Assembly: GCA_002689655.1 (NCBI GenBank)
Contig: NZHC01000027.1
Span: forward strand, 1-39,490
DNA: 39,490 bases
DNA from: Rhodopirellula sp.
GTDB taxonomy: Bacteria > Planctomycetota > Planctomycetia > Pirellulales > Pirellulaceae
Reading direction: 5' to 3'
Both the position numbers and the translations under genes were made by a program. Below, piece by piece: positions 24,745-33,423 of the stretch (within the stretch, counting starts at the first letter, position 1; each line of letters begins with the position of its first letter). A model generated the notes under the pieces. That model was not told the origin of the DNA. It saw only the letters and a list, made by a program, of their open reading frames with translations, and ran no database searches.

Positions 24745-26162
24745 GAGTCAGGACGCTCCCTCGGATGATCGGTTGCCGTGACAAGTTCCTCATTTTGAGA
24801 CTGTGATGTCATGCCGGATTTCTGCGCGATCGTCGCCGCGGATGTGTCTTCCGATCCTGACCGCACTTGTTGGGGGTCATCCGTTACGATTTGCGGAGCC
24901 GCTTTGGGGGAGTCTTGTCGCGAGGAAGCCACCCATCGATCGAGCTCACGGCTGCTCACATTAATCCATCGAAAGCTGCCTGTTCGCATCCATGGTGCGA
25001 AACATCCTGGTAAACCATGGTCTTCTGCACTGGCCTCTTCCAGAGATCGGGGACTGAGTACCAATAAGTCCTGCCCACGTCCGACGATTTGTGTTGACTT
25101 CGCGATGGCCGCTGTGATGTCCGGCTGTGAAGAGGGTTTCAATTCGGCCAGTAACTCTAGCATACGGCGTTTTCCGGCCGTTGATCCACCACCAATCACA
25201 GCGCTGGATTCCGTACCAGCACAAGCAAGCACCATCCTATTGGACGGTGATGAGGATAGATGTGTCAAGAAAGTGGCAGCAAGGCTGATTGCCAGTTCCA
25301 CGTTATCATCGGCTGCTTGATCTCCGCAAAATGCATCGACCAAAATGCAGGTGTCGAACCTACGCTGTTGCTCAAATTGGCGTACTGCTGGTTCGCCCAA
25401 TCTAGCGGTGGTGCGCCAGTGGATCCACTTGCGACTGTCTCCCGTCTGCCACTCACGTAATCCAAAAAAATCACCTTCGACGGACCCACTCTGTCGCGCA
25501 GTGGTTGATTCCCCACCGCTGCGACTTGCAAGTCGGGTTTCCCAACGACTTCTAAGCTGTAAAAGTGAGGGAAAGACGTGCAGCTCGTCTGTTTCATCGC
25601 TGTATTGACGTGAACTGAAAAGTGAAAACGGAAAGGTGGTCATCAGTGCTATCGGCCCGAACCGATAGCGGCCACGTTTGGTAAATAGGCAATCACAGTA
25701 AGTGATCTGCGTTTGTTCTGGGTTCAGCTTTCCTACACCACTGATCGCAACACTCTTGGCACTTCCGGACAGAGATTCAATTTCGTCTTCTACACGTAAC
25801 GTCCAGATCGCAATCAGTCGGCTGACGTTTGTAAAGCGATAACGAAGCCGAAAAGACTCCCCGGCAAACGCCTCACGGGGAAACCGACGACGGATACCCA
25901 CGCACTCGGCTGACTTGCGAGACCATCGCCATTGCATCAACAGAGCTCCGAAAATCAAGGCGGCAAGAATCAAAAGCAGATTTGATGTACGCCATGCACC
26001 ACCGAACATCGCGAAGGCACCGACGAACAGGAAGTGGAACCCAAGTTTCGTGAGACGGTGTTTCCTTTTGGTATCGCTTTGGGCTGTCGCGGGCAAACAC
26101 TTCTCCTTTATGGGTTCCAGTAGTGTTCGGGTGATCCAAGACTGAATTGATGAATGCAGCAA
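24741..26162 (-). CDS. DUF58 domain protein
   Basis: The 473-residue protein begins with two membrane helices (LGFHFLFVGAFAMFGGAW and LLLILAALIFGALLMQW), a beta-rich region, then the DUF58 signature GDFFGLREWQTGDSRK followed by HWRTTARLGEPAVRQFE. A von Willebrand-like fold follows (DTCILVDAFCG) with partly retained metal-site features. DUF58 proteins act with MoxR ATPases, presumably as the membrane-linked target or partner in protein assembly. The C-terminal 100 residues are Ser/Gln-rich and poorly conserved-looking. It starts 29 bases after moxR and overlaps the transglutaminase gene by ATGA. Confidence 0.9.
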   Translation of the reverse strand: MLHSSIQSWITRTLLEPIKEKCLPATAQSDTKRKHRLTKLGFHFLFVGAFAMFGGAWRTSNLLLILAALIFGALLMQWRWSRKSAECVGIRRRFPREAFAGESFRLRYRFTNVSRLIAIWTLRVEDEIESLSGSAKSVAISGVGKLNPEQTQITYCDCLFTKRGRYRFGPIALMTTFPFSLFSSRQYSDETDELHVFPSLLQLRSRWETRLASRSGGESTTARQSGSVEGDFFGLREWQTGDSRKWIHWRTTARLGEPAVRQFEQQRRFDTCILVDAFCGDQAADDNVELAISLAATFLTHLSSSPSNRMVLACAGTESSAVIGGGSTAGKRRMLELLAELKPSSQPDITAAIAKSTQIVGRGQDLLVLSPRSLEEASAEDHGLPGCFAPWMRTGSFRWINVSSRELDRWVASSRQDSPKAAPQIVTDDPQQVRSGSEDTSAATIAQKSGMTSQSQNEELVTATDHPRERPDS

Positions 26163-26191
26163 GGCCCGTGAGAAAACGGAGTCTTGAATGT

Positions 26192-27133
26192 TTAGATAGG
26201 AATGGGGATTTGCTGGATGACGTCGGATAACTCGGCTTCGACTTCACTTCGGTTCGCGCCTTGGAAAATGCCCCTAGGAAGGACTCGGTGAGCAAGGCAA
26301 GGAATCGTCAGTTCTTTCACATCATCGGGGGTTACATAATCGCGACCCTCCGTGATGGCCCGTGCTTGGCATCCACGATAAAAACTCAGCGCGCCGCGGG
26401 TACTAACGCCCACTTGAAAACCATCATGCTGCCTTGTGGCCTCGACAATATTGAGCAGGTAATCAACGAGAGTTTCGTCAAATTTTACTTCCCGCGCCGC
26501 TAGTTGGGCTGCTAAAAGTGCATCGGTGGTAACGACTGGCTTCAGTTGATCAACAGGCTCCCCGTCACGGTGCGTCTGCAGCACGGTGCGTTCAATTTCG
26601 CGTTTGGGATAGCCAATCGATGTTCTCAGCAGAAAGCGATCCAGTTGGCTTTCGGGGAGCGTGTAAGTTCCCTCGTATTCGAAGGGGTTTTGCGTTGCAA
26701 CGACGATGAATGGTTGTGGGAGTTCGTGGGTGGTTCCATCGACAGAAACACGACTCTCACTCATGGCTTCCAGAAGAGCAGATTGGGTGCGTGGTGGGGC
26801 ACGATTGACCTCGTCTGCCAGAACGACATTGGCGAAGATCGGGCCCGGACTGAACTCAAACTCGCGAGTGTCGCTGCGGTAAATGACACTGCCTGTGATG
26901 TCGCTGGGCAATAGATCCGGAGTGAACTGAAGCCTGGCGAAATAACCTTCAATGCTTTGGGACATCGCCTTGGCAGCCAGGGTTTTTCCAACACCCGGTA
27001 CGTCTTCCAGCAACACATGCTCGCCAGCAAGTAAACAGGTTACCAGTAATTGAACAATTTCTGGTTTGCCGAGCACCACGCTTTCGATATTACTTTGCAG
27101 CAAACGTGAGGTTTCAAACGCATCCTGCGACAT
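26192..27133 (-). CDS. MoxR family AAA+ ATPase
   Basis: The 313-residue cytosolic ATPase has Walker A in EDVPGVGKT (residues 43-51), Walker B in NVVLADEVNRAPPRTQSALLEAMSE, sensor 1 in IVVATQNPFEYEG and the arginine-finger region LPESQLDRFLL, followed by the small lid domain ending in DYVTPDDVKEL. MoxR proteins act as chaperones that help assemble metal- or vWA-containing complexes. It is the first gene of the operon, with DUF58, TgpA-like and cmk genes following. The arrangement is the standard MoxR/DUF58/transglutaminase set, here without the separate vWA proteins of the larger aerotolerance cluster. Confidence 0.93.
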   Translation of the reverse strand: MSQDAFETSRLLQSNIESVVLGKPEIVQLLVTCLLAGEHVLLEDVPGVGKTLAAKAMSQSIEGYFARLQFTPDLLPSDITGSVIYRSDTREFEFSPGPIFANVVLADEVNRAPPRTQSALLEAMSESRVSVDGTTHELPQPFIVVATQNPFEYEGTYTLPESQLDRFLLRTSIGYPKREIERTVLQTHRDGEPVDQLKPVVTTDALLAAQLAAREVKFDETLVDYLLNIVEATRQHDGFQVGVSTRGALSFYRGCQARAITEGRDYVTPDDVKELTIPCLAHRVLPRGIFQGANRSEVEAELSDVIQQIPIPI

Positions 27134-27741
27134 GATCTAATCGAGCCTGTTCGAGAGGTGAAGATTCGGTGAGATAAGATACACAGGTTGCGATGCACGC
27201 ACCGCAGTCCGTACTGCCTGAGGTAATATGGTATCGAGTGCAGGACGCCGGTTCTATCCGGGGATAAAGTAGGCGGGTTGCTTGGGCGGTCGAAACACCC
27301 TGCAGTACTGCGTCGGTGAACCACCCCCGTCACTATTTTAACAATGTTTTCCTCAATTCACTCGCTTTTGTGTGCATCGCCCAGCTTGTTGATGGAAAAA
27401 TGTGCGAGTGAGGTGATCGCGGGCTCTTAGTTGTTTCACGGTCGCGTGTGGAAATTCCCCGCATTCACCGCCGCGTGATGGTTGTGTTCCCGGCGTTGCT
27501 GGCAACTTCGTTTGCTAGTTCATTGCATTGCGTTAACAGCGGGATGTCGGAGGCTGAGCTAAGCCTCGTTGGGGGGACTTCTCACGCTTTGACTGATTGA
27601 TGGTGAACGCAAGTGGGCAACGCAAAAGTAGTGTGAACGCGTGAAAAAATTCCGGCACGCGGGATATGCAAGAGTGATCCGATTCTTGCGCGGGCCGTTA
27701 TATGATTTCGGACATTTGGAATCGGAATGTGTCGATCTTGT
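27134..27741. other. Intergenic region upstream of moxR
   Basis: No gene, terminator or convincing promoter is recognised in these 608 bases. Since moxR and the flavoprotein gene both lie on the minus strand, the region should hold the moxR promoter and the 3' end of the flavoprotein transcript. Confidence 0.45.
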
Positions 27742-29292
27742 TCAACGCCGTAACTTAAGACGCCGAAATTTAAGACGCCGTAACTTCAGCCATTGCCCCA
27801 TCAATCCGGCGACCCGCGGAGTCAGACGCGTACGATTGAATTGATCACCTAGTTTCCTTAACGCTTCTGCGTGGGTTGGGTACGGGTGAATGGTGCTGGC
27901 AATCCCTTTCAGGCCGATACCATTCTTCATGGCAACTGTAATCTCGCTAATCAAGTCGCCCGCATGGGGTGACACGATGGTTGCGCCAAGGATCGTGTCT
28001 TTACCATGCGGCACGATGACTCTCACGAATCCTTCGGTTTCACTTTCGAGGATTGAACGGTCGACATCCGAAAAGCGTACTTCATAGCAGTCGGTACGGA
28101 TGTTTTGAAATTCAGCTTCATGAGGATACATTCCCACATGTGCTACCTCAGGCGAAGTGTAGGTTGCCCACGGAATTAAAAGCGAGCTCACTTTTTGGCG
28201 GCCAAGAAACAAAGCATTTTGGATCACGACTCTTGCCATGAAATCTGCGGCGTGCGTGAACTGGTATTCTGATGCTACGTCACCTGCAGCGTAAACATGG
28301 CGATTCGTGGTTTGTAATTTGTCGTTGACTGTAATTCCAGTGGTGGGATCGTACTGAATTCCTGCTGCATCGAGTCCCATGCCCTTTACATTCGGGACGC
28401 GTCCCACTGCGCTCAGGATTGCATCGCAATCGAGGGTACGCGTGCCATTGTGGTCTTTGATCGATACTTTTTTGTTGCGACCGTCTTGCGACAACCCGAC
28501 AACTGCTGTGTTTGTGCAAATTTGCACACCGTCACGCTGCAGGGAATCACTGACGATGGCAGATGCATCGGGCTCTTCACGCGGCAATACCCGTTCCGAG
28601 CGTTCCACCTGCGTCACTTGGGAGCCCAGTTGGGCGAAGGCTTGGGCCAGTTCACATCCAATTGGGCCACCTCCGACCACGACCATTCGTTGCGGCAACT
28701 CCGTGAGAGAAAATACAGTTTCGTTCGTCAGGACGTCTGTATGTTCTGAGCCTGCTATGTCGATTTTGGCCGGGCGTGCACCACTCGCGATTACCGCTTT
28801 GCTGAAGCTGAGTGTGGCTTTATCGACTTTGACCTGATCCTCGCTAAGAAATTCACCATGGCCCATGAAAACATCGACTCCTGCGGAGCTGAAACGCGCT
28901 GCTGAGTCGTGAGGACTGATGTCAGCTCGTAGCTTCCGAAGGCGAACCATGATTTCAGGAAATTGGACCTCAGGTGTGCCGGGTAACTGGATTCCCAATG
29001 TCTCGGCTCGTCGCAGGCTCTGAACGAAGCGGCCAACGCTGAGCATGGCCTTGGAGGGAACACAGCCCACATTCAGGCAATCGCCGCCGAGGAGCTCACG
29101 TTCAATCAACGCAACCTTGGCGCCTAGGCCTGCTGCACCCATCGCTGAAACTAAACCGGCAGTACCGCCGCCAATCACAATCAGATTATATCGACCGGTT
29201 GGTGTCGGGTTTTGCCAATCTTTCGGATGTACATTTGATTCCAATGCTTGATTGAATGCGTCGTAGGGCTGCAGTTGGGCAAGCTTGGACAT
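27742..29292 (-). CDS. Mercuric-reductase-like FAD/NAD disulfide oxidoreductase
   Basis: This 516-residue flavoprotein has the FAD-binding motif YNLIVIGGGTAGLVSA (41-46), the redox disulfide GGDCLNVGCVPSK (Cys72, Cys77), an NAD-binding MVVVGGGPIGCELAQAF, the second FAD motif HVYAAGDVA and the dimer-interface His in TIHPYPTHAEALRK. It lacks the N-terminal metal-binding domain and the C-terminal vicinal cysteines of true mercuric reductase, so mercury reduction is not indicated. It follows the TVP38 gene by 108 bases on the same strand; in other bacteria the two are fused in one polypeptide, which supports a joint role. The C-terminus ends with three Leu-Lys-x-Arg-Arg units made by a 15-bp tandem repeat, ending exactly at the stop. 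Confidence 0.92.
   Translation of the reverse strand: MSKLAQLQPYDAFNQALESNVHPKDWQNPTPTGRYNLIVIGGGTAGLVSAMGAAGLGAKVALIERELLGGDCLNVGCVPSKAMLSVGRFVQSLRRAETLGIQLPGTPEVQFPEIMVRLRKLRADISPHDSAARFSSAGVDVFMGHGEFLSEDQVKVDKATLSFSKAVIASGARPAKIDIAGSEHTDVLTNETVFSLTELPQRMVVVGGGPIGCELAQAFAQLGSQVTQVERSERVLPREEPDASAIVSDSLQRDGVQICTNTAVVGLSQDGRNKKVSIKDHNGTRTLDCDAILSAVGRVPNVKGMGLDAAGIQYDPTTGITVNDKLQTTNRHVYAAGDVASEYQFTHAADFMARVVIQNALFLGRQKVSSLLIPWATYTSPEVAHVGMYPHEAEFQNIRTDCYEVRFSDVDRSILESETEGFVRVIVPHGKDTILGATIVSPHAGDLISEITVAMKNGIGLKGIASTIHPYPTHAEALRKLGDQFNRTRLTPRVAGLMGQWLKLRRLKFRRLKLRR
27746..27790. repeat. 15-bp tandem repeat, 3 copies, translated into a basic tail
   Basis: CGCCGTAACTTAAGA (27746-27760), CGCCGAAATTTAAGA (27761-27775) and CGCCGTAACTTCAGC (27776-27790) are adjacent. 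On the gene strand they encode Leu-Lys-Leu/Phe-Arg-Arg three times in frame, ending at the TGA stop of the flavoprotein. Confidence 0.93.
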
Positions 29293-29400
29293 GGTTGGGT
29301 TCAGTTAGGGTTGGGGCGAGCTCAGTAGCGTTCTTCTAGTCCAGGGCTTCACTCCCGGTCTAGTGTATCTTGAGCTGAGATATGAAGCCGAGCGTGATAT

Positions 29401-30243
29401 TCATGGGCTCGAGGGGGTTGTCCCTCGACCTATCCACTTCAGGAGTAGTTTGACAAGCAGTGGAAAAGTACCAAGCAATGCAAAGGCAATGAAAATCTGT
29501 AATAGCTGCTGCGGTGACAGCACGGCTGCGGCTCCCTGTTCTGCCAGTTGACTCAGGTTCGGGACACTGGACCCAGCGTACACGTATACCGCTGTGCCTG
29601 GCAGCATTCCAAGTTGGCTGACCCACCAATACGTTCGCGTCGATAGTGGCGTCAGTCCCATGACCAGGTTGATCACAAAAAAAGGAACAACGGGAATCAA
29701 ACGCAACGTAAATAAGTAAAATGCTCCATCGCTCTTGAGGTGCTGGTTGAATGTCTGCAAGCGATCACCAAACTTTTGCTCAATGCTGCCCCGCAATAAG
29801 TAGCGACTTGTGAGGAATGAGATGGTTGCCCCTGCTGTTGAAGCAAAACTGACTAGAATTAGCGTTGGACCAAATCCAAAGTACCAGCCGTACAGAAGTG
29901 TGAGTGGAGCCGCACCGGGAAGAGACAGGCCAGTCACCATCACATAAATGAAGAATGCGACACCGAACACGAGCACTGGGTACTGCTGTTGGAATTCTCG
30001 AAGCTGGGTCTCCTGAGTCGCCAAGTAGTTCAGCTTCAAATAGTCGCCAAACTGCCACGCTGATCCGCCTGCAATGCCGGCAATGATGATCAGAATCAAC
30101 AGCTTGCGGTACTTTAGCAGAGTCGTACGGCGTGCGGCATGCGGTGACGTAACGCTCTCAACAGTCTCGCCGGCACGATGCCCAACGTCGGTGTGGATCC
30201 GGCTTTTGCCAGATTTGGGCTGTTGCGGTGTTCCCTGCGTCAT
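29401..30243 (-). CDS. TVP38/TMEM64 (DedA-like) membrane protein
   Basis: The 280-residue inner-membrane protein has a cytosolic N-terminal tail, a first helix (LLILIIIAGIAGGSAW), the re-entrant family signature LSLPGAAPLTLLYGWYFG with GATISFLTSRYLLR, then FYLFTLRLIPVVPFFVINLVMG and a C-terminal helix (LQIFIAFALLGTFPLLV). The related DedA and VTT-domain proteins move lipids across membranes, so a lipid or undecaprenyl-phosphate role is possible. It is the first gene of a two-gene unit with the flavoprotein. The ATG at 30243 begins a polar stretch, so no signal peptide. Confidence 0.9.
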   Translation of the reverse strand: MTQGTPQQPKSGKSRIHTDVGHRAGETVESVTSPHAARRTTLLKYRKLLILIIIAGIAGGSAWQFGDYLKLNYLATQETQLREFQQQYPVLVFGVAFFIYVMVTGLSLPGAAPLTLLYGWYFGFGPTLILVSFASTAGATISFLTSRYLLRGSIEQKFGDRLQTFNQHLKSDGAFYLFTLRLIPVVPFFVINLVMGLTPLSTRTYWWVSQLGMLPGTAVYVYAGSSVPNLSQLAEQGAAAVLSPQQLLQIFIAFALLGTFPLLVKLLLKWIGRGTTPSSP

Positions 30244-30671
30244 GTCGGCGATGGAGTGCGGTTTGGATTGCGAATCGAACCCGGGTCATGTGCGAACAAT
30301 CTATCTTTTGATCGATCTACATGCAGCCGAGTGATATTAATGATGGGGAGATCGTACCATCCTGCTGTCACGCAGTCATGAAAAATCCTCGTTCAACCGT
30401 AGGCATGTTTAAAGAAAGAACACAAGCAAACTTCTGTGAGCCAATGATTCACATCAGTTTGGTTAGGTGCAGTTGCGCCCGAATGTCAATGCTGCCAGAG
30501 CGGGGATGTGGCCTGCACTCAATGGAGTTGTCAAAACCAAGGACGCTGGTCTTCGTGCATTGGCATGAAAGGAGTTGCACAAACCGTGCAACTCCCTTTG
30601 GTCTGCTTTTCTGATGTTGCTTGCTCCCGTCTGGATTGAGAATGCAACATTATTTGTCCGCGGACCAACGA
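30244..30671. other. Intergenic region between the M13 peptidase and TVP38 genes
   Basis: It contains a strong hairpin (30571-30595) that may terminate the M13 transcript. No gene is recognised. Confidence 0.5.
30571..30595 (-). terminator. Hairpin, probable terminator of the M13 peptidase gene
   Basis: GGAGTTGCAC (30571-30580) and GTGCAACTCC (30586-30595) form a perfect 10-bp stem around AAACC. On the minus strand it lies about 75 bases after the peptidase stop and is followed only by TTTC, so termination efficiency is uncertain. Confidence 0.55.
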
Positions 30672-32711
30672 TTACCAAATGCGAACGCGATCTTCTGGTT
30701 TCAGATACAAAGCATCAGTGGGTTTGATTCCAAACGCTTCGTACCAGGCGTCCATATTTCGCACGATGCCATTCACACGATATTCGCTTGGGCTGTGCGG
30801 GTCTGTTACTAAACGCTTCAGCAGTTCCGGCTCCCGGTAAAGTCTTCGCCAGATTTGTGCCCAGCCAAGAAAGAAGCGTTGGTCGCCTGTGAGTCCATCG
30901 ATGATGGGTGCTTCTTCGCCGTTCAAAGACAGTCGGTAAGCTTTGTAGGCAACGCCCAGGCCACCAAGGTCGCCGATATTTTCGCCCAAGGTCAGCTTTC
31001 CGTTGACGAAGTTTCCTTGCACGGGCTCAAAAGCATCATATTGAGATACCAGCCCTTTTGCTCGTCTCTCAAATTCTTCGCGGTCGGTTTCCGTCCACCA
31101 TTTTCGCAGATTGCCTTTGCCATCGTATTTGCTGCCTTTGTCGTCGAAGCCATGACTCAACTCGTGGCCAATCACGGCTCCGATGGCTCCGTAATTCACA
31201 GCATCGTCAGCTTCCATGTTGAAGAAGGGTGGCTGCAGAATGGCAGCAGGAAACACGATTTCATTCATGACAGGGTTGTAATAAGCATTGATTGTTTGTG
31301 GAGTCATGTGCCACTCATTGCGATCAATCGGACCACCCAGCTTCTTTAACTCCTCTTTTGTCTCGAACTTCGCCGATGCCAAAAGGTTGGCGGCAAGGAT
31401 TGGAGACTGAATCTTCAGGCCTGTGTAGTCTTTCCATTCGTCGGGGTATCCAATCTTGGTCGTGAACATCGACAGCTTTTCGAGTGCTTGCTTCTGAGTT
31501 CCCTTGCCCATCCAGTCGCGGGTGGTGATCCGCTCGGCAAACGCTTTCTTGAGGTTCTCAACCAGCTCGTTCATGCGTTGTTTGGCAGCAGACTTGAAGT
31601 ACTTTTCAACATAAAGCTGGCCTACCAACTCACCTAGGACGCTACTGGTGACATTGACACCTCGTTTCCACAAAGGCTCTTGCTCGGTGACGCCGCTGAT
31701 GGCAGTGGAATGAAACTGGAAATGTCGCAACTCCAACTCCTCTGTGAGGCTGCTCGAGTAGCTGTCGATCACTTGCAGACGTAAGTAGTTTTTCCAGGTT
31801 TCCAAGTCGACCTCGGTGAACAGCTTGCCTAATTGCTCAAGGTAACTGGGTTGTCGGACCACAAACTCTTTCTGCTTTTTCAGTCCGGATGCTTTTGCGA
31901 ATGCAGTCCATGGGAAATCACCCAGCAGGACCTGCATCTCTTCAGGGGTCTTTTTGTTGTAGGTCTTTTCCGGATCACGATTCTCCGTCTTGGTCCACTG
32001 CTTTTCAGCAAGGCTTCGCTCAAGGTCAAAGATTGCTTTGGCTGTGGGCTCAGGGGTGGTCGCACCTGCTACTGCAAGCATATCAGCCACGTAGACAAGC
32101 AGTTCTGTACGAAGCTTTTGGTAACGCTCGTCGTCTTCGAGGTAGTAATCACGATCGGGCATCGTCAACCCTGACTGGGTGACATAGACAGTGTACTGGT
32201 CACTCTTGCGTGCATCAGCATTGATGTACGGCGCAAGGGGACCATATACACCCGAGTTCATCAGGATACCGAGGGTCGTTGCTAAGTCTTCAACCGACTT
32301 GATTTTGTTGATTTTTCTAAGCAAAGAGCGGATGGGTTTGATGCCTGCTGCATTACGGCCTTTCGTGTCGAGCACCGACTTGTAAAGGTCTCCGACTTTT
32401 TGAGCCGCTGTGCCGGGCTCGGCTTCCGATGCTGCAGCTTCCTCGATCAAGGAGCGTACTTCCGAGCGGGTCTTGTCATCCAAAACCGTGAAAATTCCAT
32501 AATTCGATTTGTCACCCGGGATGTCGGTTTTGTCCAACCACTTCTGATTGGCATGCCAATAAAAGTTTTCGCCCGCCGCGATCTCGGGGCTGAACAGGGT
32601 CTTGTCGATACCCGAGACTTTGCCGCCATCAGATTTGGGTTCTGCTGCACGTGACACAGCAGGTGGCAGGAAAGTCAACAAAGCGACAATCAGTAGAGAA
32701 TGTTTGAACAC
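30672..32711 (-). CDS. Secreted M13 zinc metallopeptidase (neprilysin/PepO-like)
   Basis: The 679-residue enzyme is a zinc endopeptidase that cleaves short peptides, exported here by a signal peptide (MFKHSLLIVALLTFLPPAV, cleavage near SRA-A). The zinc motif is VIGHELSHGFDDKG (His516, Glu517, His520), the third ligand lies in LGENIGDLGG, and substrate-binding INAYYNPVMNEIVFPA is present; the C-terminal motif around PSEYRVNGIVRNMDAWYEAF is typical. The frame reaches a GTG at 32786, but the signal peptide begins at the GTG at 32711, which I prefer. The length fits the family. Confidence 0.93.
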   Translation of the reverse strand: MFKHSLLIVALLTFLPPAVSRAAEPKSDGGKVSGIDKTLFSPEIAAGENFYWHANQKWLDKTDIPGDKSNYGIFTVLDDKTRSEVRSLIEEAAASEAEPGTAAQKVGDLYKSVLDTKGRNAAGIKPIRSLLRKINKIKSVEDLATTLGILMNSGVYGPLAPYINADARKSDQYTVYVTQSGLTMPDRDYYLEDDERYQKLRTELLVYVADMLAVAGATTPEPTAKAIFDLERSLAEKQWTKTENRDPEKTYNKKTPEEMQVLLGDFPWTAFAKASGLKKQKEFVVRQPSYLEQLGKLFTEVDLETWKNYLRLQVIDSYSSSLTEELELRHFQFHSTAISGVTEQEPLWKRGVNVTSSVLGELVGQLYVEKYFKSAAKQRMNELVENLKKAFAERITTRDWMGKGTQKQALEKLSMFTTKIGYPDEWKDYTGLKIQSPILAANLLASAKFETKEELKKLGGPIDRNEWHMTPQTINAYYNPVMNEIVFPAAILQPPFFNMEADDAVNYGAIGAVIGHELSHGFDDKGSKYDGKGNLRKWWTETDREEFERRAKGLVSQYDAFEPVQGNFVNGKLTLGENIGDLGGLGVAYKAYRLSLNGEEAPIIDGLTGDQRFFLGWAQIWRRLYREPELLKRLVTDPHSPSEYRVNGIVRNMDAWYEAFGIKPTDALYLKPEDRVRIW

Positions 32712-33423
32712 GATGCTTCGGTTGGGTTGAAAGGTCGAGTTTGAAATTTCAATGATGAAAGTTTGCCGGACAGTGGCGGCGACCACGCCTGAAAATCAAT
32801 GCTGGCATTTGCAGGCCGCCATTGCTCTCCCTGGGCGTTCGCCTCACCAGCTGAACCGACTTTTTCTAATGCAAGTCAACAAAAATGTATCAACAGCATT
32901 GGTCGACCAAGTGAGTAAACCCAGCGGGTTGGTGATTCAAGCGTCCACGCTCGCCATGCGGATGCTTCACTCCTCACTCGTCGTCTCCCTATCCTACGAT
33001 CTTCTCGTCGGTGTGTTAACTGCCCGGGGGGTGTGGTGGGCAACTTATGACACGTTCAAGCTTGCCCCGGGATTCCAGCACGCCCATGCGGCAGCTTTTT
33101 ATCTGCAAGCTGGGTCAGGCTACACCGGATGGATCAACTGAATACCCGGTAAATAACAGTCCCCAAACGGAAGACGCAGTAGTGAGTCAGGGCGATGCGT
33201 CTCCATCATGTTTCAGCAGAGACCGTTGTTGGCTCATTGTTGACCGAAGTCATTGATCTCCGACGTTGCAACGATTCGCCTGCCGGGGGAATGGGCGGCT
33301 TCGGGGGGCAGGGCAGAATGGCTGGGGTGACTTCACCAAGTCGGCGTGGCGCGGCCAATGCTCCTGGTTCCGAGCATCCGTGTGCTGGGCATCCGTCTGC
33401 TGGGCACTGCGATGTCTACCGTC
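32712..33423. other. Intergenic region between the second sulfatase and the M13 peptidase genes
   Basis: Apart from a 15-bp duplication at 33374-33403 I see nothing. A 129-codon plus-strand frame (32752-33141) crosses the peptidase start region and has no recognisable motifs. Confidence 0.45.
33374..33403. repeat. 15-bp tandem duplication after the second sulfatase stop
   Basis: GCATCCGTGTGCTGG (33374-33388) is followed by GCATCCGTCTGCTGG (33389-33403), one mismatch, then the start of a third copy (GCA). It begins 20 bases past the sulfatase stop codon on that gene's strand. Confidence 0.88.

Noticed and set aside
27742-29292. True mercuric reductase
   Set aside because: No N-terminal metal-binding domain, no C-terminal vicinal cysteines, and no mer genes nearby.
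32752-33141. 129-codon plus-strand frame
   Set aside because: No motif, no ribosome binding site, and it overlaps the start region of the M13 peptidase gene.
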